Origin: Bin87 sp965116785
GTDB taxonomy: Bacteria > Chloroflexota > Dehalococcoidia > Lucifugimonadales > UBA3495
Assembly: GCA_965116785.1 (NCBI GenBank)
Contig: OZ220731.1
Location: 1,798,001-1,862,000 of the forward strand
Direction of reading: 5' to 3'
DNA: 64,000 nucleotides
Below are positions 1 through 7,064 of the stretch, one piece after another. The notes beneath the pieces are model-generated. The model was not told where the DNA came from and made no database searches. It saw only the letters and a list, made by a program, of their open reading frames with translations. Every line of letters begins with the position of its first letter. The stretch's first letter is position 1. Made by a program: the position numbers and the translations under genes.

Positions 1-197
1 CCTGAAAACATCGGTGAAAGTGGTAACGAATACGGCTGAGGATACGGCGCGATCGATGCCCAACCGTAGGAGAAGCAAAAGCACGCCGGCCCTGGCCGGG
101 GGACGATGCCAGACAGAACGGGGCGATGATTTCGGGGTCGGTCCGGCAGTTCATGGGAGTCCTTCGGCCACCGACACCGGATGCGTCGGCCCGGTGG
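1..197. other. No gene recognised at window edge
   Basis: The first 197 bases lie downstream of the minus-strand uvrC stop. Open frames here are short, have no clear ribosome binding site and resemble no protein I know. I see no hairpin with a T-run and no RNA gene. Confidence 0.5.
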
Positions 198-2054
198 TCA
201 GATGGTCTGTTTCAGGCGCACGGCGAGTGACCTGGTCAGGCCGGGCACCGCGGCGATTTCCTCGACGCTGGCCTCCTTGATGCCCTGCAGCGAGCCAAAC
301 CGGCGCATCAGCATGCGCTTCCGCTTGGGGCCGATGCCGGTGACCATATCGATGGGCGATTTCAGCGTGCTCTTGGAACGAAGGTTGCGGTGGAAGCTGA
401 TGGCGAACCGGTGGGCTTCGTCACGGATGCGCTGCATGAGGTAAAGCGCCTGCGAATCCCGGGGCAGAACGATGGGTTCAGGTGTATGGGGAACGAATAT
501 TTCCTCGTTTTCCTTGGCCAGCGAACACAACGGGATCTGCTCCAGGCCCAGGTGGAGCATCACCTCGCGGGCTGCGGAAAGGTGACCCTTGCCTCCGTCG
601 ATGACCACCAGGTCGGGAACCACTCCCCAATTGTCGACCTTGCCATCCGGATCGGGGTTGGCGATGGCCTGGCTCAGCCGCTTGAAGCGACGGGTCAGCA
701 TCTCCTTCATGCTGGCATAGTCGTCCACGCCGTCCACCGCCTTGATCTTGAACCGGCGGTAATCACGAGTGCGGGCCTTGCCTTCGTCGAAGACAACCAT
801 GCTGCCCACCAGGTTGCTCCCCTGGATATGGGAGATGTCGTAGCACTCCATGCGTCGCGGAGCCGTGGGCAGGCTGAGTTCCTCCTCCAGCTCCGCCAGC
901 GCGCCCTGGATGGCGTCCGAACGGTTCAGCCACTTGACCCGATGCTGGGCCAGGCCCTCCGAGGCGTTGGCGGCGACCACGTCCATCAGCTTGCGGTTCT
1001 CGCCACGCTGGGGACGATACAGGCGAACCGCGCCGCCACGGCGGCCGCGCAGAAAGTCCTGCAGGAGCTGGGCATCCTCGTCCGGGGCATCGTGCTGCAC
1101 CAGGATGATGGGAGGCACTTCCAGCGCGGTGGCGTAGAACTGCTGGACGAACTGGGCGATGATCTCGCCGGGTTCGCCGTCCTGGGGGCCCTCCATGAAG
1201 AAATGATCCCGACCGATCAGCTTGCCGCGGCGGATGAAGAACACCTCGACCCAGGTTTCGTTCGCGGCAACGGAAACCGCGATGGCGTCGAGGTCCGTAG
1301 AACGCCCGGAGTCTACCTTGACGGTCCGTTCCTCCTCGAACTTCTGAATGGCAGCCATCTGATCCCGAAGAGCGGCGGCGCGCTCGAATTCCAATTCCTC
1401 CGCGGCCGCCTCCATCTTGTCGCGAAGTTGACCCGTGACCAGTTCGGTGTTCCCTTCAAGGAACAGGATCACCTGCTTGACGACCTCGGCATACTCGTCC
1501 TGGCTGGCAAGGCCAGCGCAGGGTCCGACGCAGCGGTGAATGTAGTATTCCAGGCAGGGCCGCGGGTCGGTTCCCGTGATCCGCTTGGTGCAGGAACGGT
1601 ACGGGAACAGCTTCTTGACCAGGTCCATGGACTGGCGGACGCTGCCCGCGCTGGCGAAAGGGCCGAAGTAGCGGGCGCCGTCCTTGTGGACCCCGCGAGT
1701 GATGTACACGCGGGGGAAGTCCTCGGCGAGGTCTACCTTCAGGTAGGGGTAGGTTTTGTCATCCTTGAGCCGGACGTTGAAATAGGGCCGGTGGCGCTTG
1801 ATGAGCGTGTTCTCAAGGATCAGAGCCTCGGCCTCGGTGTCGGTGACGATGTATTCGAAGTCGGACAGCTCGCTGACCATGCGCCGGGTCTTGCGATCCA
1901 GACCCGCAGGCGATCCGAAATAGGAACGCAGCCTGTTGCGCAGGACCGCTGCCTTACCGACGTAGATGACCGCCCCGGCGGCATTCTTCATCAGGTAAAC
2001 GCCAGGGCGCTCTGGCGCAACCAATACGCGGTGGTCGAATTCCTGCCGAACCAC
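198..2054 (-). CDS. uvrC: UvrABC system protein C (excinuclease subunit)
   Basis: UvrC makes the two incisions in nucleotide excision repair after UvrA/UvrB mark the lesion. The order is typical: a GIY-YIG nuclease domain at the N-terminus (GVY then YVGKA within the first 40 residues), a cysteine cluster (SCTKR...PCLEYYIHRCVGPC) that probably holds an Fe-S cluster, a UVR motif, an RNase-H-like second nuclease (ECYDISHIQG, DLVVIDGGKG) and C-terminal helix-hairpin-helix (GIGPKRKRMLMRRFG). I chose the GTG at 2054, preceded by GGGAGCGG, giving 618 residues, the usual family length. The longer open frame to 2291 would add a proline/arginine-rich tail that overlaps the upstream gene and is unlike UvrC. 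It lies 28 bases after the small membrane protein gene. Confidence 0.96.
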   Translation of the reverse strand: MVRQEFDHRVLVAPERPGVYLMKNAAGAVIYVGKAAVLRNRLRSYFGSPAGLDRKTRRMVSELSDFEYIVTDTEAEALILENTLIKRHRPYFNVRLKDDKTYPYLKVDLAEDFPRVYITRGVHKDGARYFGPFASAGSVRQSMDLVKKLFPYRSCTKRITGTDPRPCLEYYIHRCVGPCAGLASQDEYAEVVKQVILFLEGNTELVTGQLRDKMEAAAEELEFERAAALRDQMAAIQKFEEERTVKVDSGRSTDLDAIAVSVAANETWVEVFFIRRGKLIGRDHFFMEGPQDGEPGEIIAQFVQQFYATALEVPPIILVQHDAPDEDAQLLQDFLRGRRGGAVRLYRPQRGENRKLMDVVAANASEGLAQHRVKWLNRSDAIQGALAELEEELSLPTAPRRMECYDISHIQGSNLVGSMVVFDEGKARTRDYRRFKIKAVDGVDDYASMKEMLTRRFKRLSQAIANPDPDGKVDNWGVVPDLVVIDGGKGHLSAAREVMLHLGLEQIPLCSLAKENEEIFVPHTPEPIVLPRDSQALYLMQRIRDEAHRFAISFHRNLRSKSTLKSPIDMVTGIGPKRKRMLMRRFGSLQGIKEASVEEIAAVPGLTRSLAVRLKQTI

Positions 2055-2082
2055 GATCCGCTCCCAGTCCCATGCGCAGACC

Positions 2083-2430
2083 CTAGAGCACGAAGGAAAC
2101 GGCGACCAGCACCACCACCAGCACACCGGAAAAGATGCCGATGCGGGTAAGTTCCGACCCGACGTGGTTGTACGCAGCCGGTCTATCGAACCTGCGCCCG
2201 CGGCCGGCGGCAGTCGGCCGGCCAACTGCGGCCGTGGCTCGGGATTGGGTCGAGGCCGTGGCGACGGCGGTTGCGGCTGAGGCGGGACCATCCGGTGCTG
2301 CGTCGCTCACCGCCGACGCCACCGGCGATGCGGCTGCGGGATTGTGTACGGGAGCCGCGCGGTTGGCGCCGCCACGACGACGGCGCAGGTTGTTCTGTCG
2401 GGCCGCCACCCGTTTACCCTTGCTCGGCAT
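2083..2430 (-). CDS. Small basic single-pass membrane protein, unknown function
   Basis: A 115-residue protein starting MPSKGKRVAARQ, with a strongly basic N-terminus, an alanine/proline-rich low-complexity middle and one C-terminal hydrophobic segment (IGIFSGVLVVVLVAVSFVL) that ends the protein. The layout suggests a tail-anchored protein with a cytoplasmic nucleic-acid- or membrane-surface-binding head; that is inference. The start is well supported by AGGAGGTG just upstream of the ATG. It is probably co-transcribed with uvrC. I cannot name a family. Confidence 0.7.
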   Translation of the reverse strand: MPSKGKRVAARQNNLRRRRGGANRAAPVHNPAAASPVASAVSDAAPDGPASAATAVATASTQSRATAAVGRPTAAGRGRRFDRPAAYNHVGSELTRIGIFSGVLVVVLVAVSFVL

Positions 2431-2491
2431 CACCCACCTCCTGGCGCCGCGACCCATCCAGCGGCGTCGCCGGCGCAGCGTTTGCATTGCT

Positions 2492-2497
2492 ATTGTA
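2492..2497 (-). promoter_or_regulatory. Possible -10 element for the small membrane protein-uvrC unit
   Basis: TACAAT on the minus strand, about 60 bases upstream of the start at 2430. No convincing -35 lies at 16-18 bases. A short inverted repeat, ACCGC-AA-GCGGT, sits just upstream at 2504-2515. Confidence 0.3.
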
Positions 2498-2626
2498 TGA
2501 CCCAACCGCAAGCGGTCGGTTCAAACCCGAATCCATGATACCAGTATGGACGCGTCGCACGGTCCGTGAAGGACCGCAGCTTATGTCAATTATGTGTTGG
2601 AGGACTGCGCCGTTGCCGGACCATCA

Positions 2627-3214
2627 CTAAACGGAAATACCCAGCTCCGCCTGCATGTCCGCGACCGCCTGGTTGCGGGTCTTCCGCTGCCATTGCGGAC
2701 GGGCATTGATCGGCTCGTTGATGATTTCCGGATCGATTTTCAGTGCGACGAAAACCGGCCCCGGCAAGCTGAGGATCTCTTCGATCTGGCTGGCGAAGTC
2801 CTCCAGGTTGTCGATGGCATAGGTGGACGGATAGCCGCACCCCTGGGCCACCACGTCATATTCCATCTGCTCGGCGTTGGGCACCGGCTGGCCGCCGGTG
2901 GTGGCGTACACGCCGTTGTCCAGCATGAAGTGGTAGAGGTTGGTCGGCGCCTTCTCGGCGATGGTGGGGAGCGCGCCCATTCCCATCAACACGTCGCCCT
3001 CGGAGTCGAACAGCACCACGCGCTGATCCGGGATGGCCAGAGCGAGCCCCAGGGCGAATGACGCGTGGCCGCCCATGGCGGGGTCGCCGAGTGGAAGGTC
3101 GCGATCAGGCTGGTCGCTCAACTCGACCCAGAACCGGCCGCCGCGGCCGGGTATCACCACCGCGTCGCCGCGGTGTTTGTTGAAGATTTCCAGCATTTCC
3201 GCTGTTTTCATCAT
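2627..3214 (-). CDS. Thiamine-diphosphate enzyme, C-terminal half (sulfopyruvate decarboxylase beta/ComE-like)
   Basis: This 195-residue protein has the diphosphate/Mg-binding half of a ThDP enzyme: a GDPAMGGHASFALGLALA segment, then SEGDVLMGMGALPTIAEK and about 25 residues on HFMLDN, matching the GDG...N cofactor signature. With the next gene upstream it forms a split decarboxylase, as in sulfopyruvate decarboxylase ComDE or phosphonopyruvate decarboxylase. I picked the ATG at 3214 because GGAAG sits 8 bases upstream; an in-frame GTG lies at 3223. Only 27 bases separate it from the partner. Sulfopyruvate is a guess from the split architecture; another 2-oxo acid is possible. Confidence 0.8.
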   Translation of the reverse strand: MMKTAEMLEIFNKHRGDAVVIPGRGGRFWVELSDQPDRDLPLGDPAMGGHASFALGLALAIPDQRVVLFDSEGDVLMGMGALPTIAEKAPTNLYHFMLDNGVYATTGGQPVPNAEQMEYDVVAQGCGYPSTYAIDNLEDFASQIEEILSLPGPVFVALKIDPEIINEPINARPQWQRKTRNQAVADMQAELGISV

Positions 3215-3241
3215 GATGGTCACTTCCGTTATTGGCGTTGA

Positions 3242-3751
3242 TCAGCGGCTGACGTTGAAGCCGTGGTATTCGTCGCCGACGAGAACGGCGACGGGACGCT
3301 TGTTCCTTTGCGCCTCGTCAAAGGCGATCGATATGCGGTCAGCATCCTCATCAGATTCAACCAGGTAATAGTTGATGTTGAACGCATGGAGGAACCGTTC
3401 GGTATAGAAGGCGGCGGTGTCGTTGATAATGCCGTGGCGGGTCCAACCCCGGTATCCGACCATCATCACCACTGGCACGTTCATGCCCAGGCCCCAACCG
3501 CGCAGCGAGTCGCCCGACTCCATCATCCCGGTATTCTGGATCAGGATGACGGGCTTCTTGCCGCCGGCGGCGAGCCCGGCTGCGGTGGAGAAAGCGTGCC
3601 CCTCGCGGCTGACGGTCACCAGGTCCAGGCTGGGTTCCTCACTCATCAGCACGTAGAGGAAGTTGGTCTCGCTATCGGGAAGCCAGACCACGTGGGTAGC
3701 GCCGTTCTTCTTCAACTCAGTCAGGATGCGGGCGGGACTTAATTCGGCCAT
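3242..3751 (-). CDS. Thiamine-diphosphate enzyme, N-terminal half (sulfopyruvate decarboxylase alpha/ComD-like)
   Basis: This 169-residue protein is the pyrimidine-binding half of a ThDP-dependent decarboxylase. SREGHAFSTAAGLAAGG contains the conserved glutamate that activates the cofactor, and NTGMMESGDSLRGW follows the family pattern. It should pair with the downstream subunit to build active sites at the interface. It is the first gene after a good promoter (3809-3837). The upstream neighbour on the same strand is a damaged solute-binding-protein gene, suggesting the pair once acted on an imported or sensed organic acid; that link is inference. Confidence 0.82.
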   Translation of the reverse strand: MAELSPARILTELKKNGATHVVWLPDSETNFLYVLMSEEPSLDLVTVSREGHAFSTAAGLAAGGKKPVILIQNTGMMESGDSLRGWGLGMNVPVVMMVGYRGWTRHGIINDTAAFYTERFLHAFNINYYLVESDEDADRISIAFDEAQRNKRPVAVLVGDEYHGFNVSR

Positions 3752-3808
3752 GGGTGATACCTGCCTCGAGAGGTTTGGGCAAACGGGAGCGCCGGGTTGC
3801 CGCCAACA

Positions 3809-3837
3809 GGTATACCCGGCGCGCTTTTTGGCGTCAA
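3809..3837 (-). promoter_or_regulatory. Sigma70-type promoter for the ThDP enzyme pair
   Basis: On the minus strand TTGACG and TATACC are separated by 17 bases, about 60 bases before the start at 3751. Spacing is ideal and both hexamers match the consensus well. Confidence 0.6.
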
Positions 3838-3877
3838 CCGGGCGCGCTGGTTACGCTTACCCGGTTTCGCCCGGAGT

Positions 3878-3966
3878 GTCATTGCGAGCGGAGCGCGGCA
3901 ATCTCGTTGCTGTGGGCCATTGTCCAGGTAACGAGATCGCCACTTCGCCCCGCTCCTCGTGATGAC
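3878..3966. repeat. Palindromic GTCAT-ended repeat (REP/MITE-like)
   Basis: An 89-base element in the 306-base gene-free stretch 3752-4057. It starts GTCATTGCGAGCGGAGCG and ends CGCTCCTCGTGATGAC, so its ends are imperfect inverted repeats; the inner arms (CAATCTCGTT and AACGAGATCG) pair as well. Related ends occur in three other intergenic elements in this window. Besides this element and the promoter at 3809-3837 I see nothing else in the stretch. Confidence 0.7.
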
Positions 3967-4057
3967 GAAACGGGTAGGCGCGACGTAGCGCCAGAGACGC
4001 CGGAGGTTGGGATGTTCAGGGCGTGGCTACTGGGTTTCGGCAGACGCGGGCGCAGCG

Positions 4058-4981
4058 CTAATCGGCGGCTGCGACGGCCGGTTCCGCCAGACGATTGTCG
4101 ACAAGATCCGTGCTGCATGCGGCGCCGTCAAGCAGACCCCAGCGCACCATCCAGTGGTAGGTGTCCTCGACTATCTCGTCGGTGTACGGGGTGTTGTAGG
4201 AATAGCGCAGACGCGGCAGGTGGAAGTCCTCGGGCGTGACGCCGCCGAATCGGGCTGCCACCGCGGCGAACCGTGGCTCGTCGATGAGATACCGGAGGTA
4301 CCGGCGCTTGTCGGCGTTGATCCGGTCCACTGCCCTGGCGACGGCGCGGTTGATAGCGGCGAAGGTGTCCCCGTCCATGTTGTCGCTGGCGTTCTCGGCG
4401 CCGAGGTAGTGGCCCTCGCACACCGGACGGCAGCCGAGTTTTTCGGCCAGGGTGATCCAGGGTTCCATGAGGGCGGCGGCCGCAACCTCGCCATTCATCA
4501 AAGCCTCGAACCGAAACTGCGGGGAACCGTAATGGACCAGCTTCAACTTGTCCTCAGGCAGATAGCCCGACAACAACCGCAGCGCGACGTAGTGAGACCC
4601 GGCATGGAACTGCACCGCCACCGGCTTGTTGCCCAACGTGCCGGGATAGTAGTGGGGAGAGTCTGGATGCACCAGGATGGCCTGAGTGGCCACCGCGGAA
4701 CGAAGGGCGATGATGCGGGCGCCCTGCTTGCTTTCATAGGCCCGACGGACCTGACCTTCCTCTCAAGCGCGGTAGATCGAAACTTGGGCATCCTCGAAAG
4801 CCACATGGCCGAGAATCGGGTTCACATCGTCGGGATTTTCGGTGGGCGTCACCTTGCCACTGTTCACAGCAGTGACAAATTCCATATCGATGCCCTCAGC
4901 CTCAAACAGCCCCTCATCCCTGGCAACCAGCCACGGCAGGCTGAACACAACGCCGCTGATTTCGCTGACGACTTTCTTCAT
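4058..4981 (-). pseudogene. NMT1/THI5-like solute-binding protein gene interrupted by in-frame TGA
   Basis: Two open pieces in one frame, 4766-4981 and downstream of 4763, together look like one substrate-binding protein of about 306 residues. The first piece begins MKKVVSEISGVVFSLPWLVA with DEGLFEAEGIDMEF, typical of the NMT1/THI5-like fold; the second continues it (VATQAILVHPDSPHYYPG, ALMNGEVAAAALMEPW). They are separated only by TGA at codon 73 (4763-4765), after SIYRA and before EEGQVRRAYESKQG. The start at 4981 has AGGAGCGG upstream. There is no signal peptide and no permease or ATPase nearby. It may be a recent nonsense mutation, a sequencing or assembly error, or, less likely, recoding. 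Downstream sequence shows no obvious decay. Confidence 0.75.
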
Positions 4982-5169
4982 CGAGACCGCTCCTGGGAGT
5001 AAATCAAGTGGTGCCGGGCAGTTTAGCAAAGTGATGCCGCAGCGTCTATTTCACACCGCGCAACGGGACCTTGGCGCAACCTGGAGATCACCGGCAACAC
5101 GGCCACAGGGTGGGCTGTTCTCGGGTTCACCACCCATGGTGGGTCCCAGGGGCTTTGATTACCCCAAAC

Positions 5170-5286
5170 GTCATTGCGAGCCCAGCATGGCAATCCCGTT
5201 GGCGTAGCTCGGGGTCTTGCCGCAAGCGGCCGCATCGCGCTGTGACGGGCATGTCGCTTCATCCCCGACGGCGACAATCGCATGAC
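5170..5286. repeat. Interspersed repeat, copy A
   Basis: About 117 bases, starting GTCATTGCGAG and ending ACAATCGCATGAC, so the tips are inverted copies of GTCAT..GCGA. The interior shares long blocks with copy B at 5631, including CTTGCCGCAAGCGGCCGC and GTCGCTTCATCCC. Both copies are in the same orientation. No open frame is evident, so this looks like a non-autonomous element. Confidence 0.75.
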
Positions 5287-5630
5287 ACTGCTCTCCACCG
5301 CGGAACGGTTCCAATCCTGGTAATCCAAGAATTCTGAAAATCTTGATTCTGACCGCTCCCCGGCCCCAACCGAGCGCGCCTTTGCGCCGGGGCCAATCCG
5401 CCGATACCCCGCCACCGGACAACAATTTCGAGGTCCATTCCACCAAAATCGACACCCTCAAAACCAGGAGTTGAGACCCCTGAAATGGGGGGTCGAGATG
5501 CCAAAAACACGCCATCGAGAAGCCAGCGTGACCGCGCATTTACACCCCACGACCATCCCGGCCGGATCGGGTCCAACCCTTCGGCCGCTCGTCTCCCTGC
5601 CCACCCCAAGGCCGCTCGATTCTCCCAATT

Positions 5631-5747
5631 GTCATGGCGAGGGCAGCGCGGCAATCTCGTTGCCGTAGCTCGGATTCTTGCCGCAAGCGGCCGCGTCGCG
5701 CTGTGACTGGCGCGTCGCTTCATCCCTGACGGCGACAATCGAATGAC
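5631..5747. repeat. Interspersed repeat, copy B
   Basis: Second copy of the 5170-5286 repeat, most positions identical. It starts GTCATGGCGAGGGCAGCG and ends GACAATCGAATGAC. It lies just upstream of the FIST promoter, so it could influence that gene. Confidence 0.75.
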
Positions 5748-5774
5748 CCTTTCGTCGGTCCCGGTGCCCGAGGC

Positions 5775-5800
5775 TTGTTCCGCGCGCCCTATGCTATACT
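5775..5800 (+). promoter_or_regulatory. Extended -10 promoter of the FIST gene
   Basis: TGCTATACT (extended -10, hexamer at 5795-5800) with TTGTTC at 5775-5780. The 14-base spacing is short, so the TGC extension probably matters. A perfect palindrome, CCGCTAGCGG, follows in the leader near 5832-5841. Confidence 0.5.
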
Positions 5801-5860
5801 CGCGCAAACTCCAAAACCTGCTTATTTGGGCCCGCTAGCGGCCCTGTAGAGGTGTTTGTT

Positions 5861-7051
5861 ATGCAGTGGGCCTCTGCGCTATCCCAACAGAACAGCCTGC
5901 GCGCCGCCCTTTCCGAATGCGCAGCCTCCATCCGCGCCAATATTGGAGACACGGCGGCGGACCTGGCGGTGGTCTTCGCATCCTCCGAGTACGCCTCGGA
6001 TTACGCCAACCTTCCCGAACTGGTGGCTGAGTTGCTGGGGCCTCAGGCCCTGGTGCTCGGTTGCTCCGGCGGCGGGATCATTGGCGGTGGCACCGAGGTT
6101 GAGCAGGAAGCCGCCGTTTCCATGACCGCAGCCTGCCTGCCCGGGGTGAATATCCACCCGATCCGGCTGGACGGCGACAACCTGCCCAGCCTGGACGCTG
6201 CGCCGGACGATTGGCACAGCGCGTTGGGCGTGGATCCGGCGGACCAGCCCCAGTTCGTGCTCCTGGCCGATCCAATGTCGTTCCCCGCGCAGAACCTCCT
6301 GCTGGGAATGGACTACGCCTACCCCGCCGCCGCGAAGATTGGCGGGTTGGCCAGCGCGGGGCAGGGTGCGCGGCAGAATGGCCTGTTCCTGGGGCGCGAC
6401 TACCACGATTCCGGCGCCGTCGGCGTGGCTCTTTCGGGCAACATCCTGGTGGAGACGGTGGTCGCCCAGGGGTGCCGTCCCATCGGATCGCCGATGCACA
6501 TCACCCGCAGCGACCGCAACTTCCTCGTCGAGCTGGATGGGCAGCCGCCGATCAACGTGCTGCGCCACCTGTTCCAGGGCGCGGGCGAGCGCGACCGTGA
6601 CCTGATGCAGCACTCGCTGTTCCTGGGCGTGGTGATGGATGCGCTGATCGACGAACCGCAGCAGGGAGATTTCCTGATCCGCAACGTGATGGGAATGGAC
6701 CAGCGGAGCGGCGTGCTCGCCATCGGCGAAATGTTGAAGGAAGGCCAGCTGGTGCAGTTTCACCTGCGGGACGCCGAGACTTCGGCAGACGACCTGTCGG
6801 CCGTGCTCGAACGCTACGCGGTGGACAATCGGGAAAATCCGGCTCACGGCGCGCTGCTCTTTTCGTGCCTGGGCCGAGGCAAGTACCTGTACGGCCGGTC
6901 CAACCATGACACGGAGGTGTTCCACGACAAGGTCGGAACGGCCGTGCCTTTGGGCGGTTTCTTCTGCAACGGAGAAATCGGGCCGGTGAGCGGAACCACC
7001 TTCCTCCACGGCTACACCAGCAGTTTCGGCATTTTCCGCCCGCGCGCGTAG
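5861..7051 (+). CDS. FIST domain signal-sensing protein
   Basis: A 396-residue protein with the FIST N and C domains end to end. Seen: VLGCSGGGIIGGGTEVEQEAA, the small-ligand-site region KIGGLASAG, and C-terminal GALLFSCLGRGKYLYGRSNHDTEVF then PLGGFFCNGEIGPV. FIST domains are thought to bind small ligands such as amino acids and usually act as the input part of signalling proteins. Here the protein stands alone with no output domain. The ATG at 5861 follows AGAGGTG. Only 13 bases separate it from a binding-protein-fold gene without a signal peptide, so the two are likely one operon and may share a ligand. Confidence 0.9.
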   Translation: MQWASALSQQNSLRAALSECAASIRANIGDTAADLAVVFASSEYASDYANLPELVAELLGPQALVLGCSGGGIIGGGTEVEQEAAVSMTAACLPGVNIHPIRLDGDNLPSLDAAPDDWHSALGVDPADQPQFVLLADPMSFPAQNLLLGMDYAYPAAAKIGGLASAGQGARQNGLFLGRDYHDSGAVGVALSGNILVETVVAQGCRPIGSPMHITRSDRNFLVELDGQPPINVLRHLFQGAGERDRDLMQHSLFLGVVMDALIDEPQQGDFLIRNVMGMDQRSGVLAIGEMLKEGQLVQFHLRDAETSADDLSAVLERYAVDNRENPAHGALLFSCLGRGKYLYGRSNHDTEVFHDKVGTAVPLGGFFCNGEIGPVSGTTFLHGYTSSFGIFRPRA

Positions 7052-7064
7052 GAGATTCGAGACT

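Larger units (their letters stand above)
4982..5860. other. Gene-free stretch with dispersed repeats
   Basis: About 880 bases without a convincing gene. The open frames inside are short, lack ribosome binding sites and look like noise. The stretch holds two direct copies of a roughly 117-base repeat (5170-5286, 5631-5747), a short imperfect repeat around 5316-5353 with two ATTCTGA units, and the promoter of the FIST gene at its right end. Confidence 0.6.

Noticed and set aside
390..2150. 586-residue open frame opposite uvrC
   Set aside because: It is the complement of a certain gene, with low-complexity His/Gly/Val composition typical of antisense frames in GC-rich DNA and no ribosome site.
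2505..2545. tRNA-like T-loop (GGTTCAAACCC)
   Set aside because: The T-arm pairs only four bases, and no acceptor, D- or anticodon stem can be fitted on either side.
4763..4800. Selenocysteine insertion at the in-frame TGA
   Set aside because: The downstream stem is short and lacks a typical bacterial SECIS loop; point mutation or sequence error is simpler. Kept only as a test in the findings.
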